Assembly (NCBI GenBank): GCA_030431615.1
Contig: JAUIID010000028.1
Location: 1 to 36,621 of the forward strand
Reading direction: 5' to 3'
Source: Alphaproteobacteria bacterium
GTDB taxonomy: Bacteria > Pseudomonadota > Alphaproteobacteria > Geminicoccales > Geminicoccaceae
Length of the DNA: 36,621 bases
The stretch's first letter is position 1; every line of letters begins with the position of its first letter. Below the pieces are notes generated by a model, which saw only the letters and a list, made by a program, of their open reading frames with translations, was not told where the DNA came from and ran no database searches. Shown piece after piece: positions 8,966 to 15,902 of this stretch. The translations under genes and the position numbers were made by a program.

Positions 8966-10902
8966 CAGAGGTTCACCTTTGCTTCGACAGTGACCGATAG
9001 AAGGCTCAAGGCTCCGGGAGCCTGTTGTGTGATCCGCCACGGCGGGTATTGAAGGCCTCGCCGCCAACCCATGGCCCGCACACTGACATCCCGCGTGCGA
9101 ACAACGTCGTTCGTTCCGCCGAGATCGAGCGCGCGGAAACCCGAGCCTGCATCCAGTGTGAGACTGTCTGTCAGCCCGATGCGCAGGCTGATCCTGACGG
9201 GACGGTAGGGGGTATCCGGCGCCGCACCACGCGCATTGAAGTCCAGCGGCAACCCTTCGATCGCGTGCACGAAAGGCAGGCCGACTGTCAGCGTTGTCGC
9301 GGGGTGATCAAGGATCAGTTCGTCCCCGGCGAGTTCCATCTCGCCCAGCGCCACGCCGTCAGCGAATACAAAGCATCGCTGCCCAGCCCACTGGGCAAGT
9401 CCGCTCCAGCTTACCTTCGGCGTTGTGCTCGTGAACGTCTGTTGACTGTCCAGGATGGCGGCGTCCGCGACGCGTTCGAGGCAAAGTCCCGATTGGCGTT
9501 CGACAAGCATCGTCAAGGCGCCTTCATGCCCTGCGAGTGCCAGCAGGCTTCCCTCGGTCTCCAGCAAGCTCCACGCCACAACATTGCTGTTGCGATCGAT
9601 GGTGACAGCACAGCATTTGCCGTCACCGCGCGCGATCCAGAGCCCGCGACGGGCCTGATCGAAGACCAGATCCCGTGGATCAGCCATCAGATGGCGCGAC
9701 AGAACGGCGATATCGGCGGCCTGATAGGCCTGCTCGGTGTCGGTGAAGAGGAACTCGCGCAGATCCCGGCCGCTCGCGCCTACGAAGAGCGTCGCTCCGT
9801 CCACGTCCACCGGCGCCAGCTGCCGCTCGGCAGGCGAGCCGACCCTGGTCTGCAGCTCGACCCTCGCCGCCCCAGGCGTCAGCGGAAATCCGCTGACGGT
9901 CCACTCACCGGCCGTCGTGAAGACCTGCAGGACACGACCCGAAAACAGTTGCCGTATTTCATGCTGACGCTCGGCCGCAATGCGGAAAGCGAGCGCGCCG
10001 TCATCGATCCCGTCGGCGAAGTCAAAGTCGAACGGTCTCCCCGTTCTGGAGAACCACAAATAGTCGGGCCGGCCGCGACAGCCACCGAGAACCAGGCGGT
10101 CCTGATGCATCGCCGCACAGATCGGCCAGCCGTGCACCTCGGAGAACGCCTGCTCGTCCCAGTTCGTTGTCTGCAGCTCGTCCTCGAGAGGCTCGAGTGG
10201 TCTGGCGTAAGCTCTCTTGCCGTCAGAGCCCGGAACAGACGCCGAGACCAAGAGCTGACGCCCCTTGATGCGGAGGACAGTCCCGTGGTGGTCCGGCGTA
10301 AATACCGGCGCTAATGTCCGGAGCTCCACGGTGGTGCTTCTCGCCCCTGAACCGGTAGGATCGCCGCCAGACACGCGAAATGGCTGAATGGTGACGTCCG
10401 AGGGTGCAAACCGGGCGAATGGGCAATGCCGTCGCTGGTCGTTTTCATCGGCGTGTACCTCGGCGAACTTCAGTACCTCGATCGACCACGTACCCGCCGA
10501 GTCGCGACGCAAGAGGCGTGGCTGGTAGGCCGGATGGCAGACCATTATTGCCTCGTCCACCAAGGCAAAGTCTAGTTGGCGGAGTTCCTCACCGGCCCAT
10601 AATGCATCCTCGACGATCGTCTGGCGCAACAGTGAACCACTGACGACATGGACGGCGCGGTCACCGAAGATCAGCAGATCGCTGAGCCCGTTGCGTTCGA
10701 ACGAGAACAGCCTCTTGCCATCGGGCACCTGGATGAGAAGCTCGGTCCCGGGACGCCGGGCCACGCCGCCGGTCCTTTGCACGATGACGTTCGTGAGTCT
10801 GGCCGCGCCCTCCTCGTACACACGAAGATCCATGCGCCCGAACAACGCCGGGTCGATTTCGCCGGAGGTAAAGCTCGACTTGGTAGCGACAATGCGAGTC
10901 AT
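8965..10902 (-). CDS. Tail tubular protein B-like (T7 gp12-type nozzle)
   Basis: A 645-residue protein whose N-terminus KSSFTSGEIDPALFGRMDL followed by NVIVQRTGGVARRPGTEL is the hallmark of podoviral nozzle proteins (T7 gp12 type), which form the distal tail tube. The rest is beta-rich, in line with the propeller of that family: repeated short strands such as LLIFGDRAVHVV, RLVLGGCRGRPDYLWFSR and LQVFTTAGEWTVSG. The length is somewhat below T7 gp12. ATG at 10902 overlaps the gp11-like stop as ATGA, so start and coupling are clear. The frame is intact. Family placement rests on N-terminal text and gene order. Confidence 0.82.
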   Translation of the reverse strand: MTRIVATKSSFTSGEIDPALFGRMDLRVYEEGAARLTNVIVQRTGGVARRPGTELLIQVPDGKRLFSFERNGLSDLLIFGDRAVHVVSGSLLRQTIVEDALWAGEELRQLDFALVDEAIMVCHPAYQPRLLRRDSAGTWSIEVLKFAEVHADENDQRRHCPFARFAPSDVTIQPFRVSGGDPTGSGARSTTVELRTLAPVFTPDHHGTVLRIKGRQLLVSASVPGSDGKRAYARPLEPLEDELQTTNWDEQAFSEVHGWPICAAMHQDRLVLGGCRGRPDYLWFSRTGRPFDFDFADGIDDGALAFRIAAERQHEIRQLFSGRVLQVFTTAGEWTVSGFPLTPGAARVELQTRVGSPAERQLAPVDVDGATLFVGASGRDLREFLFTDTEQAYQAADIAVLSRHLMADPRDLVFDQARRGLWIARGDGKCCAVTIDRNSNVVAWSLLETEGSLLALAGHEGALTMLVERQSGLCLERVADAAILDSQQTFTSTTPKVSWSGLAQWAGQRCFVFADGVALGEMELAGDELILDHPATTLTVGLPFVHAIEGLPLDFNARGAAPDTPYRPVRISLRIGLTDSLTLDAGSGFRALDLGGTNDVVRTRDVSVRAMGWRRGLQYPPWRITQQAPGALSLLSVTVEAKVNL

Positions 10903-11471
10903 CGGTTGCGCGCCATGATCAGCGTGAAGTCATCGACGGCCCGCGGCGTCGCCTGCTGACTGTCCGCGAGCTTCGCGACCTTGAGCTCGGCGGCTGCTAT
11001 CCTGTGTAACACCTCGGACCGGCTGGTTCCCTCGGTAAGCGGCAGGCAGAATTCCGCCGCCAGTCGCGCGAGGAACGCCTGGACGAAAAAGGGCGGGAAC
11101 TCGGACGTGGAAGGGCGTCGCTGGTAGCTCAGGAAGATGCGATCGGCATCGGCGAACAGGCGGGTTCCAGCGACGTGGTAAATCAATCCGGCAGCGCGGG
11201 AATCGGCGCCGGCGGAGATCGTGCGCAAGGCGTCCGGGGGCAGCGCGAAGGCACGGGAGAAGCCCGCCTGCGGCTCCTCGTCGAGCCCCGCGAGTTCGTC
11301 CTGCGCCAGCGTGAAATGCCAGGGATGTGAGGTGATCAGCCCGCGCAGCGTCAGTTCGTACAGTCGCTTCGCGACGTCGGCTTCGGCTGTCTCGTCCTCG
11401 AAGGAGGTGATGACGGCTGCGCCGATCTTGACGAGTGCAGCGGAACAAAGCTCGACATCGGTGAGCGGCAT
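10899..11471 (-). CDS. Tail tubular protein A-like adaptor (T7 gp11-type)
   Basis: A 190-residue protein (from MPLTDVELCSAALVKIGA) of the kind that forms the ring joining portal and nozzle in T7-like virions. Helical N-terminus with the typical CSAALVKIGA, then AKRLYELTLRGLITSHPWHFT, a segment I associate with gp11-type adaptors (Tyr-Glu, His-Pro-Trp), then a strand-rich middle and a helical tail ending LIMARNR. ATG at 11471 is preferred over a GTG at 11507, although neither has a strong ribosome site. It is ATGA-coupled to the nozzle gene. A strong hairpin at 11546-11575 separates it from the capsid-side genes. Confidence 0.8.
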   Translation of the reverse strand: MPLTDVELCSAALVKIGAAVITSFEDETAEADVAKRLYELTLRGLITSHPWHFTLAQDELAGLDEEPQAGFSRAFALPPDALRTISAGADSRAAGLIYHVAGTRLFADADRIFLSYQRRPSTSEFPPFFVQAFLARLAAEFCLPLTEGTSRSEVLHRIAAAELKVAKLADSQQATPRAVDDFTLIMARNR

Positions 11472-11545
11472 GGCGTTCGTTCGCTTCTGGCTGGTGTCCG
11501 ATGGCACGACGGGCGTCGTTGCCGTGACACGGGATGACGGCAGAG

Positions 11546-11575
11546 GCGGGCCGGCGCCGGCTGGCGCCGGCCCGC
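11546..11575. other. Perfect 13-bp inverted repeat (GC-rich hairpin) within the virion operon
   Basis: Arms GCGGGCCGGCGCC and GGCGCCGGCCCGC with a 4-nt loop, between the small structural gene (stop 11617 side upstream) and the gp11-like gene. No T-run follows on either strand, so it is not a standard intrinsic terminator. It could be an attenuator, an RNA processing or stability element between highly expressed capsid genes and tail genes, or a Rho-linked pause. Confidence 0.6.
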
Positions 11576-11616
11576 AACGCAGCGGTCAATGAAACGAGGA
11601 TCAGTCGCGTCGACGA

Positions 11617-11886
11617 CTAGTCGGTGTCGATGGCGCCGAACTGCGTGACATTGCTGACGTTCACCACACCGCTGGTGTTGGAGAGGACGACGACGACACC
11701 ATGCGTCGGGATGTCGTCCAGGCCGGCATTGACGAACACGAAGTCGCCGGGCCGCAACATCTTGTTCGCATCATTGAAGTAACCGACGTTGTCGACTTCA
11801 GCGATGAGATCATCGGTCCGATAATGCCAAAGGGTGAAACCATTGGCATAGGAAATGGCACTCAGGTTGCTGGGCGAATAGGCCAT
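11617..11886 (-). CDS. Small phage structural protein next to capsid (unknown function)
   Basis: An 89-residue protein beginning MAYSPSNLSAISYANGFTLW, with RPGDFVFVNAG in the middle and a beta-rich end. Position directly after the capsid gene, a ribosome site GGAG 8 nt before the ATG, and a 2-nt gap to the capsid stop suggest high-level co-expression. A head decoration protein or head-tail component would fit, but I do not recognise a named family, so function is inference from position. A GTG at 11892 is a less likely start. Confidence 0.7.
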   Translation of the reverse strand: MAYSPSNLSAISYANGFTLWHYRTDDLIAEVDNVGYFNDANKMLRPGDFVFVNAGLDDIPTHGVVVVLSNTSGVVNVSNVTQFGAIDTD

Positions 11887-11888
11887 CT

Positions 11889-12707
11889 TCACATCTCCAG
11901 GCAGGGCATCTTCACGACGCCGTAGTCGTCGATCAGAACCGCACCCTGCGACATCGAGTTGGAAATGAAATGCGCCGCACGATCACCGTGCCAGGTGATG
12001 TCGGTCTTGACGTCCTGACCGATCGCATGACCGACGGCACTCTTGTGGAACCAGAAGCAGTTCCGCACATTGTCGACCTCGGTCAGCCCCGAATGCGGCA
12101 TCCAGAGCGTGCCGAGCCAGACCTTCGCCTGCGTCCCGCGCCAGGGAAGCTGCTCGTCCCCGACGAACTCGGCATTGGCGAACTCGGCGACGTTGAGCAG
12201 ATCCGACCACTGCTTCCAGCCGATCACTGCGTAGCGCTGGCCGTCGTCCGGCACATCGGCCGAACCCAGCATCTCGAACGCTTCCAGCGCCTTGTCCTTC
12301 GTCAGGCCGGTGGCGGGATCGCCGGCCGACTGCGTGGCGTCGGCAAGGGCCGAAATGATGAGCTCGTCGGTCTTGCGTCCCAGCGCGAACGCGCCGGCAT
12401 TGGCGAGGACCTGGCGCTCGTCCAGGTTCGTCTTGAGCTCGTCGAGCTGGTCGACCCACTCACCAGCGTAGTAGTCCACCAGCGTGGCCTCTACCGCACT
12501 GAAGTCGACATTCATGACTGGCACCATCCCGTGCCGCGCCTTGGTCGAAGCCGCTCCCTTGCCGACCTTCTGGAAGATCGTCGAGCTGCCGCGGACCCCG
12601 TTCTTGACTCGCACGGTGGAGCGCAGCTTCGAACCCTGCCGCTGGTAGGCTTCATGTACTTCGCGCTCGAACTGCTTCGAGAACGCCTGATCAATGGTAA
12701 TGGACAT
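11889..12707 (-). CDS. Major capsid protein (podovirus type)
   Basis: A 272-residue protein placed between scaffold and tail-tube genes, where T7-like phages carry the coat protein. It starts MSITIDQAFSKQFEREVHEA; the N-terminal arm is helical. The middle segment DERQVLANAGAFALGRKTDE and AVIGWKQWSDLL, followed by HGDRAAHFISNSMSQGAVLI at the C-terminus, fit podoviral HK97-fold coat proteins as I know them: a DNA-binding-free core with late acidic and aromatic strands. A clear ribosome site AAGGTG lies about 5 nt before the ATG. The 130-bp leader upstream is the largest gap inside the operon and may hold its own promoter or processing site, though I could not define one. Confidence 0.82.
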   Translation of the reverse strand: MSITIDQAFSKQFEREVHEAYQRQGSKLRSTVRVKNGVRGSSTIFQKVGKGAASTKARHGMVPVMNVDFSAVEATLVDYYAGEWVDQLDELKTNLDERQVLANAGAFALGRKTDELIISALADATQSAGDPATGLTKDKALEAFEMLGSADVPDDGQRYAVIGWKQWSDLLNVAEFANAEFVGDEQLPWRGTQAKVWLGTLWMPHSGLTEVDNVRNCFWFHKSAVGHAIGQDVKTDITWHGDRAAHFISNSMSQGAVLIDDYGVVKMPCLEM

Positions 12708-12837
12708 CGCGCACCTTGGGTTTCTGTAGTCGCGATAAGGGGGGAGCCAGCAGTTGTCCGAACGGGCCGCCGGCTCAGACGAATTCGCGGCGCCAGGGGG
12801 CCGGAGAGGTTGTCCCCGGGCGTCGCCCGTCAGCGAA

Positions 12838-13635
12838 TCAGTCGGGATAGAGGTTGCGATAACCTTCCGTGACTCGTCTGACGTAAGTCGGATCGCGATC
12901 GCGCCAGTAGCGGGGATCGCGAATCATCTCTTGCAGGCTCTCTTCACTGGCGCCCATCTGGCCCGAGCCGGCCATGCCGATGATGTCGGGCTCGGCCTTG
13001 CGCATCATGTCGTGGAGAGCCAGCACACCTTCGAAGCTGGTGGAGAGCGCACTGCAGACCTCGCCAGGGAGGTTCGCCTCGGCATAGGCCTTGATCTGCC
13101 TGGCGGTGGTGCGCCACGCCTCCTCACCGCCGAAATGCTCCTTGAGCCGATCGACCTGGCGGGTTGCCGCGAGCTCGCTCGACGCCTCGCTGACGATCGG
13201 CAGGATATGCTCCGCCGCGAGGTCGTAGACGAGCTGCGCCTGGCGTTGCGTGAAACCGGCTTCGTGGAGCTTCTGGTTCACGGCCGGATCGGGCTCGATC
13301 AGAGGATGTGACGGCGTCAGCGCATACTGATCGGGGGCCTTTGGACGACCGAGCGCTTCCCAGAGGCGATCCATCCCGGCGGTATCGTCATCGTTCTCGG
13401 GCTTCGGCAAGGACCGGCCCAGCCTGCGCTCCAGTTCGAGATACGATTGAAGGAGGGCATCCGTTCGAATACCGCCGGTCTCGCTGTCCCAGAACTTCTC
13501 CGGCACGCTTTCGGGTCGCTCGACCGTCGGCGCCGAAGGCTGAGGCGTCAGCTCGAGCTCCGGCGTGTCGGCGCCGGAGTCATCTGCCTCGCTGTGGTGA
13601 GGATCGGAATCCGTCAGGAAGTCGCTTGTCTGCAT
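12838..13635 (-). CDS. Capsid assembly scaffolding protein (T7 gp9-type)
   Basis: A 265-residue acidic protein. The first 45 residues are Asp/Glu/Pro/Ser-rich and probably disordered, followed by VPEKFWDSETGGIRTDALLQ and SYLELERRLGRSLPKP, a block common to podoviral scaffold proteins. The C-terminal half is helical (QAQLVYDLAAEHILPIV, then basic/aromatic RDPRYWRDRDPTYVRRV), as expected for a coat-binding tail. It lies directly before the capsid gene and 2 nt after the Bbp19-like gene. Assignment relies on composition, the conserved N-terminal block and gene order. Confidence 0.82.
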   Translation of the reverse strand: MQTSDFLTDSDPHHSEADDSGADTPELELTPQPSAPTVERPESVPEKFWDSETGGIRTDALLQSYLELERRLGRSLPKPENDDDTAGMDRLWEALGRPKAPDQYALTPSHPLIEPDPAVNQKLHEAGFTQRQAQLVYDLAAEHILPIVSEASSELAATRQVDRLKEHFGGEEAWRTTARQIKAYAEANLPGEVCSALSTSFEGVLALHDMMRKAEPDIIGMAGSGQMGASEESLQEMIRDPRYWRDRDPTYVRRVTEGYRNLYPD

Positions 13636-13637
13636 CT

Positions 13638-13895
13638 TCAGCCTCTCGGACGCACCAATCGCGTCAAATAGTCGATCGCGCTTCTCTGCCCTTCGACGTG
13701 TCTGAGCAGTGAATCGCTGGCATCGGGCGGCACTCGCCGATCGACGAACACCGATCGCAGGTGCCGCAACAGAAGATCGCCATCGGGACCGGTGAAACAG
13801 GCACCTGCTGCCCTGTTCAGAGGTTCATCCCTGGTGGTGTCCGACGGCGGTGAGTCGAACCACGACCACCCCTTCGAAAGGTCGTCTTCAGGCAT
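13638..13895 (-). CDS. Bbp19-like small phage protein
   Basis: An 85-residue protein from MPEDDLSKGWSWFDS. The segment ACFTGPDGDLLLRHLRSVFV followed by an acidic turn and RHVEGQRSAIDYLTRLV resembles the small Bbp19-type phage domain (aromatic-Thr/Ser-x-x-Gly, then helix; final helix with EGxRxxxxYL). The ATG at 13895 is fixed by a strong GGAGG 9 nt upstream, inside the portal gene, with an 8-bp overlap. A longer frame to 14144 is antisense-like text and is rejected. Role in the virion is unknown; it sits between portal and scaffold. Confidence 0.72.
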   Translation of the reverse strand: MPEDDLSKGWSWFDSPPSDTTRDEPLNRAAGACFTGPDGDLLLRHLRSVFVDRRVPPDASDSLLRHVEGQRSAIDYLTRLVRPRG

Positions 13896-15378
13896 CCAGA
13901 TCCCCCTCCATGCCGAAAGTCTGGCGAAGCACGAGGCTGTTGGGCACGCCGAGTGTTTCCGCGAGCCAGCTCGCCGTTTCGCCGAGATCGGCGAACTGCC
14001 GCGGGTCACCCCCGATCTTGGCAATCGTCTCCAGCCACAGGATGACGTTGCGGACTTCCTCGCGGGCCTGGATGCGCGCGAGCGGCGACCGGTAGAGAAT
14101 CTCCGCAATCGTTCCATCCAGAGCGACGCCGGGAACCTCGCCACGCCGCCGGAGAATGGCCAGCGACCGCTGCAGCAGTGGCGTCAGCAACTCGGCCTGC
14201 AGGCGGCCGTAGATTGCGCCGAGCAGTCGCGTCATCTCTGCGCTGCGTTCCAGAACCTCGGTCGCCGTCATGCGGCGATCATTGACGGGCGCAAGCCGGT
14301 CGGCGAGCAACGTGTGCCGGATGCGCGAGCGCAGATCACTGAGGACCAGCTCCGACACGTCGAATCGACCTGGCGCCTGAAGAGGGGTGAGACCGGCAGA
14401 GCCCACCGCTTTCGGAATGATGCTCCCAGGGGCAAGCCGAATATTCGCGGGATTGAGAACACCGTCATCCTCGGCCAGCCAGATGCCTGTGGCGGCGATC
14501 GACGCGTTCTTGAGTACAAGCTCGACAACCTTGTTCGCCGTCTTGATGTCGGGCAGCGCCGTCATGACCGGCGAGCGGCCATAGAGCTCGCTGGTGCCCT
14601 TCATCCACCGGAACGTCAGGAACGGCGATTGCTCGAACAGCCCTTCAGACAGTATCAGCGGAGACTGGACAAAATCACGCTGCGCAGGAAGGATCGCCTG
14701 ATACTTGAACTGCGAGCCGATACTGGCGACCGCCTCGACGAGCTCCAGCCTGACACCATTCTCATCGGCCTGCGGCGCATGAATCTCGCTCAGCTGATGG
14801 CAATGGCCGAACCGCGACCGCAGTTGCGCCAGCGAGACTGTGGTCGTCCTGTAATGCCGATTGATCGCGCCGTTCGCGTCACCGTCGATGTAGATTTCGG
14901 CAGCAGGAATCGCCGTGAACTGGAATGCCGAACTGGAACCGATCGGCGCCTCCTCAAAAAGAAGCGTTGCAGTTCCCGTCGTCACAAGGTCCAGAAAGCA
15001 CTGGTGGATCTCGACCGCAAAATTCGACCGCTCGAAATGGCCCTGGAGACGCAGGGCGGCAGCGTCGAGGACGGCAGCGAGCGCTTCGACGTCAATCGGG
15101 TCGACATCGTGGCCAGGCTTGAGACCGAACCACCGCGACCAGGGAGGTGTCAGCTCGGCGAGGAGGCTCGCTGCCAGCTGCTCGACGGCGTCCGGGGCCG
15201 TGCCGTCGAACAGGCGCTCGGCATGGTTCGTGCCAGCCAGGAAAGACTGTGCCAGACCATGCCCCCGCATCGGCAGGGCGTAGGCGTAACAGTCGCGCCA
15301 CAAAGTCTCCCAAGGAAGGCGACGTTCCCGGGCAGTCGCGAATCCCGCGAGTAGCGCAGGAATTGACGATCGGGTCAT
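13888..15378 (-). CDS. Portal (head-to-tail connector) protein, T7 gp8-type
   Basis: A 496-residue protein near the usual length of podoviral portals. Characteristic text includes LPWETLWRDCYAYALPMRG and AERLFDGTAPDAVEQLAASL near the N-terminus (the helix that senses head filling in this group), SELYGRSPVMTALPDIKTAN in the stem region, and NDRRMTATEVLERSAEMTRL in the wing/crown region. This last is highly conserved in podoviral connectors. Ribosome site GGAG 7 nt before the ATG. A near-consensus promoter lies just upstream (15411-15439). The stop is overlapped by the next gene. Confidence 0.9.
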   Translation of the reverse strand: MTRSSIPALLAGFATARERRLPWETLWRDCYAYALPMRGHGLAQSFLAGTNHAERLFDGTAPDAVEQLAASLLAELTPPWSRWFGLKPGHDVDPIDVEALAAVLDAAALRLQGHFERSNFAVEIHQCFLDLVTTGTATLLFEEAPIGSSSAFQFTAIPAAEIYIDGDANGAINRHYRTTTVSLAQLRSRFGHCHQLSEIHAPQADENGVRLELVEAVASIGSQFKYQAILPAQRDFVQSPLILSEGLFEQSPFLTFRWMKGTSELYGRSPVMTALPDIKTANKVVELVLKNASIAATGIWLAEDDGVLNPANIRLAPGSIIPKAVGSAGLTPLQAPGRFDVSELVLSDLRSRIRHTLLADRLAPVNDRRMTATEVLERSAEMTRLLGAIYGRLQAELLTPLLQRSLAILRRRGEVPGVALDGTIAEILYRSPLARIQAREEVRNVILWLETIAKIGGDPRQFADLGETASWLAETLGVPNSLVLRQTFGMEGDLDA

Positions 15379-15410
15379 TGAGAACTCCGAGCTCTTGGGA
15401 TGACGATATA

Positions 15411-15439
15411 GGTATATAATCCTTTTCTTGTCATGTCAA
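15411..15439 (-). promoter_or_regulatory. Putative sigma-70-type promoter for portal and downstream virion genes
   Basis: On the minus strand a perfect -35 TTGACA (15439-15434) is followed after 17 bp by TATACC (15416-15411), with an overlapping TATATA, all in an unusually AT-rich patch about 35 bp before the portal ATG. The -35 overlaps the last codons of the preceding small gene. Identification is by consensus only. Confidence 0.6.
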
Positions 15440-15798
15440 GCGACGTCCGCCGCGCAAAGGAGACGGCGAAACAACTGATTGGGGGTGATGACATCGGCCC
15501 GCGCGCAACGCACCAGCCGCTTGCAGAATTCAACGCAGGTGAACGGCCGCAGCCATGGCAGCGACCGCTGTATCCCTGTTGACGGGCAAGCGACAGCACT
15601 GCCGCCGACAGCCGCCAGACAGGCGAGCAGCCGCCGGGTTCGAATGGAGCTTGCGAGTTGCAGCTCTATGCCGGCGCTCAGCGGATCGCAGGCGATCCAG
15701 TCGTTCCCCACAGCCCTGTAGGCGAAACAGTGACGAAACCCCCGCTTCAACCAGGCCAATCGCCAGGAGCTCGCGCACTGAAACCCGATGACAATCAT
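15436..15798 (-). CDS. Conserved-looking small phage-module protein of unknown function
   Basis: A 120-residue frame that opens the virion operon. It reads like a folded protein: MIVIGFQCASSWRLAW, then KRGFRHCFAYRAVGNDWIAC with alternating hydrophobics, DPLSAGIELQL, and a distinct end block WLRPFTCVEFCKRLV followed by ITPNQLFRRLL. I recall similar FTCVE-x-x-KR-like ends in proteins next to podovirus-like modules of alphaproteobacteria, but I cannot name the family. The ATG is preceded only by a weak AGGG. It starts 104 bp from the divergent repressor and is the first gene behind the putative operator. Not recognisable as terminase small subunit. Confidence 0.55.
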   Translation of the reverse strand: MIVIGFQCASSWRLAWLKRGFRHCFAYRAVGNDWIACDPLSAGIELQLASSIRTRRLLACLAAVGGSAVACPSTGIQRSLPWLRPFTCVEFCKRLVRCARADVITPNQLFRRLLCAADVA

Positions 15799-15827
15799 GA
15801 CGAGCCCTGGTCATTCCATTTACAAGG

Positions 15828-15856
15828 AATATGAACTTAGTGACGCAGAATGTCTA
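15828..15856 (-). promoter_or_regulatory. Putative operator-controlled promoter of the phage structural operon
   Basis: The minus strand reads TAGACA (15856-15851), a 17-bp spacer, then CATATT (15833-15828), upstream of the first virion gene. The -35 lies within the 22-bp palindrome at 15847-15868, so a bound repressor would block RNA polymerase. Consensus match is 5/6 and 4/6. Confidence 0.5.
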
Positions 15857-15868
15857 GCAAGACATTCT
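15847..15868. promoter_or_regulatory. Palindromic operator between repressor and virion genes
   Basis: A perfect 9-bp inverted repeat, AGAATGTCT / AGACATTCT, with a 4-bp spacer (AGCA), 35 bp before the repressor start. Size and symmetry fit a site for a dimeric helix-turn-helix repressor. It overlaps the -35 of the divergent promoter, and the same site could also autoregulate the repressor gene. A weaker 5-bp inverted repeat (ATTCC / GGAAT) lies at 15813-15830. Confidence 0.7.
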
Positions 15869-15902
15869 TACCGTCATATCTGAAAGTGGAGGGAGGGGCC
15901 GT

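Noticed and set aside
13896-14144. N-terminal extension of the Bbp19-like protein
   Set aside because: The extension is Arg/Ser-rich out-of-frame portal sequence, while the ATG at 13895 has a strong GGAGG site.
15813-15830. Second operator (ATTCC-N8-GGAAT)
   Set aside because: Arms of only 5 bp and no resemblance to the main operator; too weak to claim as a separate site.
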